Made by a program: the position numbers and the translations under genes. From positions 1 through 12,119 of the forward strand of contig JAPSGM010000034.1 in NCBI GenBank assembly GCA_031177555.1: a stretch of DNA of 12,119 bases, written 5' to 3'. Source of the stretch: Chloroflexota bacterium. GTDB taxonomy: Bacteria > Chloroflexota > Limnocylindria > QHBO01. Under the pieces are notes generated by a model. It was not told where the DNA came from. It saw nothing but the letters and a program-made list of their open reading frames with translations, and ran no database searches. Below are positions 6,790 to 12,119 of this stretch, piece after piece (within the stretch, counting starts at the first letter, position 1; each line of letters opens with the position of its first letter).

Positions 6790-8607
6790 TTACGCGAGGG
6801 GAAGCCGGATCAGCGCATCGGCTGCGATAGCCGCGAAGAGCAAGGCCAGGTAGCTGGTCGAGTACTTGAACAGGCCGATGGCGGCGCGCCCGTCGTCGGC
6901 ATTCCTGCCGACCCGCAACGCGTACCACACGTAGGCGGCACCCAGCACCAGCGCCGACACGAGGTAGATCAACCCCATCCGGGCCGCCGGGAAGAGGAGG
7001 AGGCTGACCGCCACCAGCAGCAGGGTGTACAGGACGATCTGGCGCGCGGTCTCGGCCTCGCCGCGGACGACGGGCAGCATCGGGACGTTGGCGGCCTCGT
7101 AGTCCGCCCGGTAGCGCAGGGCCAGCGCCCAGAAATGCGGTGGCGTCCAGTAGAAGATGATGGCGAACAGGACCAGCGCCGGGATGCCCACCTCGCCGGT
7201 GACCGCCGCCCAGGCCACCAGGACCGGTACGCAGCCCGCCGCGCCGCCGATGACCACGTTCTGCGGGCTCGTCCGCTTCAGCCACAGGGTATAGACGAAG
7301 ACGTAGAAGCCGATGGCGCTCGCGGCCAGCAGCGCGGAGAGCAGGTTCACGGTCAGCGTCAGCCACGCGAAGGCGAGGACGCTGAGCCCGACGCCAAAGG
7401 CCAGCGCCTGCCCGGGCCGCACCGCGCGGCGCGGCAGGGGCCGATGCCGCGTCCGACGCATGAGCGGGTCGATGTCACGGTCCACGAACTGGTTGATGGC
7501 GTTCGCCCCGCCTGCGGCCAGCGTCCCGCCGATGACGACCGCCGCCATCAGCCATGGGGACGGCATGCCGCGCTCGGCCAGGACCATGGTGGGGAGGGTC
7601 GTGACCAGCAGCAGCTCGATGATGCGCGGCTTGGTCAGCGCCACGTAGGCCCGCAGCTTGTCCAGCCCGCCGGCCGTGCCGACGGCGCCCGCCGTGGACG
7701 GAGCCGCGCGTCGCGGGGCGGCGCGGCCGGCCTCCGGAAGGCGCAACCCCGCCAACAGCAGCCAGACGAGCACGGCGAACAGCGCGGCACCCACGGCCAG
7801 GTGCGGCACCACGAAGAGGGCCGAGAGCCGTGACCACACGTTCGCCGCGCCGAGGACCAGCTCAACCCCGATCAGCCCCACGCCGACCACGCCCAGCCGG
7901 CGGGGCAGCGGCTCGGAGGTGGCCCGGCGGACGGCCCACGCCGTCCAGGCGACCAGCAGGGTGACGACCACCGCCAGGGCCCGATGGGCGAACTGGACCG
8001 CCTGCTCCGGCGCGCTGATCGGCGGCAGTAGGCTGCCGTCCATCAGCGGGAAGTCCGTGTAGGCCAGGCCGGCGTCGTGTCCGGTGACCCACGACCCCAG
8101 CAGCATCTGGGCGAAGACGGCCGCGCCGGTCACCGCGATCAGCGTCGTGGGCAGCGCCGAGCGGCGTCCGGTCAGTGGTCCGTTGGCTGCGCGATCGGCG
8201 ATGAGGATGGTCACCGCCAGCACCGTGAGGGCCATGCCCAGGTGGGCCGTGACGAGCTCGCGTGGCAGCTGCCGGATCACGACCAGGGCGCCCAGGAGCG
8301 CCTGCACGATGACCAGCACCCCGCCGACCACCGCCGCCACCAGCAGGACGCGGTCCCGGCGCCGCGACGTGAAGACCGTGATCATGCCGACCGCCCCGAC
8401 CAGCGGACCGACGGCCAGGGCCGCGACGAGGCGGTGGCTGTGCTCAATCCAGGCGTGCAGCTCGGCAGGCGGCACCCACTCGCCGAAGCACAGCGGCCAG
8501 TCCGGGCAGCCAAGCCCGGAGTCCGTGGCGCGCACGAGGCCGCCGACCACGATCAGGACGTAGGTCGCGACCGATGCGGCCATCGCCAACCGGGCGAATC
8601 GGCTCAA
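6790..8607 (-). CDS. ctaA-ctaB: Fused haem A synthase - protohaem IX farnesyltransferase (CtaA-CtaB)
   Basis: Bifunctional membrane protein of 605 residues making haem A for the oxidase. The N-terminal half (1-290) is CtaA, which oxidises haem O to haem A. It has GLGCPDWPLC (Cys34, Cys40), the catalytic Glu55 with His58 (IEHSHRL), and His122, His208 and His269, the four haem-ligand histidines of the family. The second cysteine pair of Bacillus CtaA is absent (AYTDFPLM instead). An Ala/Pro/Gly/Arg linker (about 293-312) leads to CtaB, a UbiA-family prenyltransferase that adds the farnesyl group to haem b. It has NQFVDRDID (Asn372, Asp376, Asp380) and YRADYEAANVPMLP (Asp502). The frame is open upstream to 8790, but TTG 8607 is chosen: GGAGG lies 5 bases before it and the upstream residues look non-coding. 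Both enzymes in one chain suggests channelling of haem O; such fusions are known in some Thermus and Chloroflexota lineages. Confidence 0.96.
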   Translation of the reverse strand: MSRFARLAMAASVATYVLIVVGGLVRATDSGLGCPDWPLCFGEWVPPAELHAWIEHSHRLVAALAVGPLVGAVGMITVFTSRRRDRVLLVAAVVGGVLVIVQALLGALVVIRQLPRELVTAHLGMALTVLAVTILIADRAANGPLTGRRSALPTTLIAVTGAAVFAQMLLGSWVTGHDAGLAYTDFPLMDGSLLPPISAPEQAVQFAHRALAVVVTLLVAWTAWAVRRATSEPLPRRLGVVGVGLIGVELVLGAANVWSRLSALFVVPHLAVGAALFAVLVWLLLAGLRLPEAGRAAPRRAAPSTAGAVGTAGGLDKLRAYVALTKPRIIELLLVTTLPTMVLAERGMPSPWLMAAVVIGGTLAAGGANAINQFVDRDIDPLMRRTRHRPLPRRAVRPGQALAFGVGLSVLAFAWLTLTVNLLSALLAASAIGFYVFVYTLWLKRTSPQNVVIGGAAGCVPVLVAWAAVTGEVGIPALVLFAIIFYWTPPHFWALALRYRADYEAANVPMLPVVRGEAETARQIVLYTLLLVAVSLLLFPAARMGLIYLVSALVLGAAYVWYALRVGRNADDGRAAIGLFKYSTSYLALLFAAIAADALIRLPLA

Positions 8608-8612
8608 GGAAA

Positions 8613-8617
8613 CCTCC
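8613..8617 (-). promoter_or_regulatory. Ribosome binding site deciding the TTG start of ctaAB
   Basis: GGAGG on the minus strand, 5 bases before the TTG at 8607, in the sequence GGAGG-TTTCC-TTG. This is ideal spacing and is the main reason for choosing a TTG start. Confidence 0.7.
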
Positions 8618-8658
8618 GGCGCGGCGGGCCTGAATGCGACGAATGGGTGGGCACCGGA

Positions 8659-8687
8659 ATGATACCGGCGCGATCCCGGGGCGTCAG
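8659..8687 (-). promoter_or_regulatory. Sigma70-type promoter of ctaAB
   Basis: On the minus strand: -35 CTGACG (8682-8687, 4 of 6, with the TGAC core), a spacer of exactly 17 bases, and -10 TATCAT (8659-8664, 5 of 6). The leader to the TTG at 8607 would be about 45 bases. The -35 box includes the TGA stop codon of the upstream rhomboid gene, so ctaAB can be transcribed independently of it. Confidence 0.55.
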
Positions 8688-9409
8688 CCGAGGCGATGGC
8701 CCCGGCGGCGGGAGGGGAGAGCGCGGAACACCACCCCGGCCAGGACGCCGGCCGCAAAGCCGCCGATGTGCGCCAGGTAGGCCACGCCACCCGCCGCGGT
8801 GGGCGTGGCGAAGTTGGCGAACACCTGGAAGGCGATCCAGATGCCGATAGCGACCAGCGCCGGCACCCGGGTCAGGAACCGGAACATGAACACCGTTACC
8901 CGGTTGCCGGGGAACAGGACGATGTAGGCCCCCAGCACGCCCGAGATCGCCCCGGAGGCGCCCAGGGTCGGGATTGGCGAATCGGCGGAGCTCCAGATCT
9001 GGGCCAGGCTGCCGGCAAGCCCCGCCCCGAGGTAGGCCACCAGGAAGAGGATGCGCCCGGCCCGATGCTCGACGTTGTCGCCGAAGATCCACAGGAAGAG
9101 CATGTTGCCACCCAGGTGCAGCAGGTCGGCGTGCATGAACATGCTCGACAGCAGCGTCAGCTGGATGGGGTCCGGCCCTGGCGCCTGGGGAACCCGGAGC
9201 TGCTGCCCGTCGACGGTGATGACCTGCGCCTGGAGCAGGTCCACCCCGCTGGTGATCTCGCGCGGGATGGCGCTCCAGCCGTACGTGAACTCCCGGTTGC
9301 TGCCGAAGTCCTGGAGCAGCAGGAACACGCCGATGTTGATCGCGATCAGGGCCAGCGTGACGACGGCCGGTCCGTGGCCCGGCTCGTTCTCGTCGCCGAT
9401 GGGGAACAT
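8684..9409 (-). CDS. Rhomboid family intramembrane serine protease
   Basis: Membrane protease of 241 residues that cleaves substrates within or near the membrane. The catalytic dyad is Ser152 in GASGAISG and His214 in AHIGGFAAG. The HxxxN element that helps form the oxyanion hole is His98/Asn102 (HLGGNMLFLWIFGDNVEH). About six helices are predicted, with a long loop after helix 1 (about 35-84) that is typical of bacterial rhomboids starting MFPIGD. The open frame extends upstream to 9523, but ATG 9409 is chosen for this conserved N terminus and because a TACCAT hexamer lies 7 bases before it. There is no Shine-Dalgarno sequence. Physiological substrates cannot be inferred. It lies 76 bases upstream of ctaAB on the same strand, possibly by chance, since ctaAB has its own promoter. 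Confidence 0.95.
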   Translation of the reverse strand: MFPIGDENEPGHGPAVVTLALIAINIGVFLLLQDFGSNREFTYGWSAIPREITSGVDLLQAQVITVDGQQLRVPQAPGPDPIQLTLLSSMFMHADLLHLGGNMLFLWIFGDNVEHRAGRILFLVAYLGAGLAGSLAQIWSSADSPIPTLGASGAISGVLGAYIVLFPGNRVTVFMFRFLTRVPALVAIGIWIAFQVFANFATPTAAGGVAYLAHIGGFAAGVLAGVVFRALPSRRRGHRLG

Positions 9410-9416
9410 CGTGCGG

Positions 9417-9422
9417 ATGGTA
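9417..9422 (-). promoter_or_regulatory. Candidate -10 element of the rhomboid gene (leaderless)
   Basis: TACCAT on the minus strand (4 of 6 to TATAAT), 7 bases before the ATG at 9409, with no Shine-Dalgarno sequence between. This spacing is typical of leaderless transcripts. No clear -35 is present. Confidence 0.35.
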
Positions 9423-9444
9423 GCGCAGGGTCTTGCCCGCCCAT

Positions 9445-9481
9445 CCGGCGCGCTCAGCCCGGCGCGCTCAGCCCGGCGCGC
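9445..9481. repeat. 14-bp tandem repeat, 2.6 copies, over the MFS stop codon
   Basis: The unit CCGGCGCGCTCAGC occurs at 9445-9458 and 9459-9472, followed by a 9-base partial copy at 9473-9481; the full copies are identical. The TGA stop of the MFS gene (9468-9470 on the minus strand) falls in the second copy. Because 14 is not a multiple of 3, a gain or loss of one unit would change the last residues of the MFS protein. Confidence 0.85.
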
Positions 9482-11015
9482 GCGCCTCCTCGTCGCGGAT
9501 GCCGACCCAGTTCGCCGCGGCACCGACCGCGCACAGCAGCGCGGCGATCAGCATCGCCAGCCGGAACGCATCGGTGGAGGCCTCCAGTGCCGCGCGCTCG
9601 CGCGCGGGTGACGCATCCTCGGGGAGGCGCAGCGGGGAGAACTCGGCGCGCAGCTCGGGGTCCGAGGCGTTCACGTCCGGGAGCCGCGCCGCCAGGCCGC
9701 CGTAGAACGCGGCCGACACGGCGATGAACATGACCGCGCTGGCAAGCACCGGCCCGATGCGGCTGATGGCGTTGTTGATGGCCGAGGCGAGCCCCGAGTT
9801 GCCGGTCGGGATCGACGTCATCAGGGCGGTGGTGAGCGGCGCGACCATGATGGCCAGGCCGATGCCGAAGACCAGCGTGAACGGCAGAACGTCGACCAGG
9901 TAGCCGGTCGAGGGTACCAGGCTGGCCGGCTCCGCCATCCTGGCGCGCCACGCGCCGCTGTCCGCGGGCAGCCGCAGGAACCACAGCAGGCCCACGGCCA
10001 TGAGCGCCGGCCCGTAGGCCATGAAGCGTCGCGGGCCGTAGGTGCCCGCCAGCCGGCCGGCGCGCGTGGAGAGCAGGACGAGCGCCACGTCGACCGGGAT
10101 GAACGCCAGCCCCGACGCCAGGGCGGTATAACCCAGGGCCTGCTGCAGGAAGATCGCGGCGAAGTAGAAGACCATGTACAGCGCGCCGTAGATGAGCAGC
10201 GTGGAGACGTTGGTGACCGTGAAGTTCCGCGACAGGAACAGCGATGGCGGCATCAGTACGTCGCGACGCAGCGTCATGAGTGGAACCAGGCTGAGCGTGG
10301 CCACGGCGCCGATCGCCAGGGCCAGCCAGGCCGTGGTGTCGGTCCATTGCGTCTCCTGGCCGCGGATGGCGCCGTACGCCAGCCCGCCGACCGCCAGTGC
10401 CACGGCCACCGCCCCCACCCAGTCGAAGCGTCCGGCGGCATCCTCGTTCCGGCTCTCGTCGGCGCGCGCCATGGCCAGCCCCACTCCGAGGGCGCACAGC
10501 GGGACGTTGATCAGGAACGCGACCTGCCAGCCGATGGTGTCGACCAGGAACCCGCCCAACGGCGGTCCAAGCAGGGTCAGCGCGCTTGTCGCCGCGGCCC
10601 ACAGCCCGAAGGCGCGGCCCCGCTCCGGCCCCTCGAAGGTGGCGTTGATCAGCGCCAGCGACGTCGGCACCAGCACCGCCCCGAAGGCGCCCTGGACCAG
10701 CCGCGACAGGATGAGGACCTCCATGGTCGGCGCCAGGCCGCAGGCGAGCGACGCGACGCCGAAGCCCGCCAGCCCGATGACGAACATGCGGCGCCGCCCG
10801 TAGCGGTCGGCCAAGGCGCCGGCCAGGATCAGGAAGGCCGATAGGATGAGGAGGTAGCCGTTGACGATGTACGACTGGCCCTCCAGGACCCCGACCAGCG
10901 TGGCCGGCAGCTGGTCTCCGATCGTGCGCAGCGCGACGTTGACGATCGTCGAGTCCAGGAACACGATGCCGGACCCGAGCACGACCGCGAACAGCGTCCA
11001 CGTCCGGCGTGTCAC
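9468..11015 (-). CDS. MFS transporter, DHA2 (EmrB/QacA) type, 14 helices
   Basis: Proton-driven drug or metabolite exporter of 515 residues in the cytoplasmic membrane. DHA2 signatures are LDSTIVNVALRTI (20-32, with Asp21 in helix 1), GALADRYGRRRMF (motif A, about 66-78), RLVQGAFGAVLVPT (motif B, about 105-118) and GPPLGGFLVDTIGW (motif C, about 150-163). The length and helix count fit the 14-helix family. A polar stretch near residues 430-470 precedes the final helix and looks like an extracytoplasmic loop. The start is GTG at 11015 with no Shine-Dalgarno sequence; a TAGGCT hexamer lies 7 bases upstream. The C terminus ends inside a 14-bp tandem repeat. It is divergent from the molybdoenzyme gene with only 37 bases between. 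The substrate is unknown; nothing ties it to the oxidase. Confidence 0.95.
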   Translation of the reverse strand: MTRRTWTLFAVVLGSGIVFLDSTIVNVALRTIGDQLPATLVGVLEGQSYIVNGYLLILSAFLILAGALADRYGRRRMFVIGLAGFGVASLACGLAPTMEVLILSRLVQGAFGAVLVPTSLALINATFEGPERGRAFGLWAAATSALTLLGPPLGGFLVDTIGWQVAFLINVPLCALGVGLAMARADESRNEDAAGRFDWVGAVAVALAVGGLAYGAIRGQETQWTDTTAWLALAIGAVATLSLVPLMTLRRDVLMPPSLFLSRNFTVTNVSTLLIYGALYMVFYFAAIFLQQALGYTALASGLAFIPVDVALVLLSTRAGRLAGTYGPRRFMAYGPALMAVGLLWFLRLPADSGAWRARMAEPASLVPSTGYLVDVLPFTLVFGIGLAIMVAPLTTALMTSIPTGNSGLASAINNAISRIGPVLASAVMFIAVSAAFYGGLAARLPDVNASDPELRAEFSPLRLPEDASPARERAALEASTDAFRLAMLIAALLCAVGAAANWVGIRDEEARAPG

Positions 11016-11022
11016 GCGCGGA

Positions 11023-11028
11023 AGCCTA
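11023..11028 (-). promoter_or_regulatory. Candidate -10 element of the MFS gene (leaderless)
   Basis: TAGGCT on the minus strand (TANNNT pattern), 7 bases before the GTG at 11015 with no Shine-Dalgarno sequence. It is weak alone; the support is the same arrangement at neighbouring gene starts. Confidence 0.28.
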
Positions 11029-11040
11029 GCAGCGGGGGTT

Positions 11041-11046
11041 TAGGAT
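11041..11046 (+). promoter_or_regulatory. Candidate -10 element of the molybdoenzyme gene (leaderless)
   Basis: TAGGAT (4 of 6 to TATAAT) ends 6 bases before the ATG at 11053, so transcription could begin at the start codon. The embedded AGGA could instead act as a weak ribosome binding site, 7 bases from the ATG. The two readings cannot be separated from sequence. Confidence 0.35.
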
Positions 11047-11052
11047 GGACCG

Positions 11053-12054
11053 ATGAGCGCGGCGGCGCTCGACCGACTGCTGGCCGTCCTGGTGGCCGCC
11101 CAGCTGGCCACCGGCCTCCTCTCCCTGCGCGCCGGCTCTCCTCCCACGGCTCCCCTGTTCGTGCTGCACGGCGTGCTGGGCGGCGCGCTGCTGGTGGCGG
11201 TGGCCTGGAAGCTGAAGCGCTCCGTCCCGCCGGCGTTGCGCAGCCGCCGGTGGGGACGGCTGGCGCTGGGCGCGGCGCTCGCCGCGCTGACGCTCGCCGC
11301 CCTGGCGGGAGGCTTCATCTGGGTCGCGTCGGGTCGGATCCTCACGCTCGGGCCGTTCTCCATGCTGACCGCGCACGTCATCGCCGCGCTGCTCCTGGTC
11401 CCGATCGCGCTGGTCCATCTTTTGCCGCGGCGCTGGCGGCTGCTCCGACCGCCGGCGCCCGGCCCGCGACGCGGCGGGCTGACGCGGCGCACCGCCCTGG
11501 CCACGCTGGGGCTCGGGGCGCTCGGCGTCCTCGCCTGGGCCGCGGCCAACGGGCTGGAGGCGCTGACCGGCGGCGTGCGCCGCTTCACCGGCTCGCGCTG
11601 GCTGCCCGATGGCGGCATCCCGCCGCCCACCACCTTCTTCGGCGAGTCGGTCGAGCCCCTGGATCCCGCCACCTGGCGCCTCCGCGTCAGCGGCGCGGTC
11701 CGGCAGCCGCTGGAGCTGAGCCTGGCGGAGCTGGCCGCGCTGGGCCAGGACGCCGACGATGCCGTGTTGGACTGCACCGGCGGATGGGCCCTGCGCACGA
11801 GCTGGACCGGCGCGCGGCTGGGCCGCCTGCTCGACGCGGCCGAGATCAGCGTGGCATCGCGCGTCGTGACCATCAGGTCGGTGACCGGCTGGTACGCGCG
11901 CATGCCGATCGACGAGGCGCGGCGGGCACTGCTGGCCACGCACGTCGTCGGACAGCCGCTCCCGCACGGGAACGGTGCGCCCTGCCGGCTGGTGGCGCCG
12001 GACCGCCGCGGCCTGGAGTGGGTGAAGTGGGTCACCGAGGTCGAGGTCGGCTGA
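11053..12054 (+). CDS. Membrane-anchored molybdopterin-dependent oxidoreductase with cytochrome b-like domain
   Basis: A 333-residue fusion. Residues 1-125 hold four helices (about 7-25, 34-53, 70-92 and 104-124) with His39, His108 and His122, as in small b-type cytochromes that pass electrons to or from quinone. A basic loop then leads into TRRTALATLG (144-153), a twin-arginine motif at the start of helix 5 (about 147-166). Residues 185-333 are a sulfite oxidase/YedY-type molybdopterin-binding domain: LDCTGGWALR with Cys241 as probable molybdenum ligand, SWTGARLGRLL, and the family ending RRGLEWVKWVTEVEV. Charge distribution predicts the N terminus inside and the molybdenum domain outside. 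The reaction could be reduction of methionine sulfoxide or another S- or N-oxide, or oxidation of sulfite; the substrate is not readable. The start is ATG at 11053, 37 bases from the divergent MFS gene. Confidence 0.93.
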   Translation: MSAAALDRLLAVLVAAQLATGLLSLRAGSPPTAPLFVLHGVLGGALLVAVAWKLKRSVPPALRSRRWGRLALGAALAALTLAALAGGFIWVASGRILTLGPFSMLTAHVIAALLLVPIALVHLLPRRWRLLRPPAPGPRRGGLTRRTALATLGLGALGVLAWAAANGLEALTGGVRRFTGSRWLPDGGIPPPTTFFGESVEPLDPATWRLRVSGAVRQPLELSLAELAALGQDADDAVLDCTGGWALRTSWTGARLGRLLDAAEISVASRVVTIRSVTGWYARMPIDEARRALLATHVVGQPLPHGNGAPCRLVAPDRRGLEWVKWVTEVEVG

Positions 12055-12065
12055 GCACCAGTCGC

Positions 12066-12079
12066 GCGCGTCGACGCGC
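12066..12079. other. 14-bp perfect palindrome after the molybdoenzyme gene
   Basis: GCGCGTCGACGCGC, centred between 12072 and 12073, lies 11 bases after the stop at 12054. As RNA it forms a 5-bp stem with a 4-base loop. It could be a weak terminator, but only a CTTTC follows further on. I see nothing else supportable in 12055-12119. Confidence 0.3.
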
Positions 12080-12119
12080 CGCTGGCTTTCGCCTGGGGCA
12101 TGGAAGCTAGGAAGAAAGC

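Noticed and set aside
6757..7833. Plus-strand open frame antisense to ctaAB
   Set aside because: The opposite strand encodes a full CtaB domain with its Asp motifs; the plus-strand product is hydrophilic and featureless.
8608..8790. Upstream extension of the ctaAB frame
   Set aside because: It overlaps the end of the rhomboid gene, and the residues do not look like CtaA; a strong ribosome binding site sits at the TTG 8607.
9454..11001. Second minus-strand frame of 515 codons overlapping the MFS gene
   Set aside because: It has the same length by chance, but no membrane helices and no motifs. The frame starting at 11015 has all DHA2 signatures.
12100..12119. ATG at 12100 preceded by TGGGGC as start of another gene
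   Set aside because: Only six codons are visible before the edge, with a poor ribosome binding site; this cannot be supported.

Overview
This is a high-GC window of tightly packed bacterial genes. It is dominated by the biogenesis and structural genes of an A-type haem-copper terminal oxidase (cytochrome c oxidase). High GC, frequent GTG/TTG starts, a fused CtaA-CtaB haem A synthesis protein, a subunit II carrying an extra copper domain and a polytopic molybdoenzyme suggest an aerobic Chloroflexota-like bacterium. That placement is inference from gene content; an actinobacterial relative cannot be excluded without a search.

Layout. (i) 1-5392, minus strand: one operon read right to left, coxB - coxA - coxC - subunit-IV-like protein - TlpA/DsbE-type thioredoxin - 70-residue His-rich membrane protein - ABC transporter ATPase (cut by the left edge). 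Junctions are 3-14 bases or 4-base ATGA overlaps. (ii) 5393-5573: divergent intergenic region with an AT-rich promoter island. (iii) 5574-6572, plus: ctaG, a copper/oxidase assembly factor. (iv) 6573-6789: convergent intergenic region with two back-to-back perfect hairpins. (v) 6790-8607, minus: fused ctaA-ctaB, with a TTG start, a strong ribosome binding site and a good sigma70-like promoter. (vi) 8684-9409, minus: rhomboid intramembrane protease. (vii) 9468-11015, minus: 14-helix DHA2-type MFS exporter, its stop codon lying in a 14-bp tandem repeat. (viii) 11053-12054, plus: membrane-anchored molybdopterin oxidoreductase with an N-terminal cytochrome b-like domain. The last 65 bases hold a small palindrome and no supportable gene.

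How the genes fit together. CtaB makes haem O and CtaA converts it to haem A for CoxA. CtaG is expected to help copper reach the oxidase. The thioredoxin-like protein can keep the CuA cysteines of CoxB, or the haem-binding cysteines of c-type cytochromes, reduced. CoxA, CoxB, CoxC and the subunit-IV-like protein form the proton-pumping oxidase. The most unusual point is CoxB: after its normal CuA domain it carries a second, plastocyanin-like domain with a full set of type-1 copper ligands. This resembles the covalently attached cytochrome c of caa3 oxidases but uses copper instead of haem. No c-type haem motif (CXXCH) was seen in CoxB and no cytochrome c gene was found in the window. I saw no CRISPR array, insertion sequence, rRNA or tRNA.
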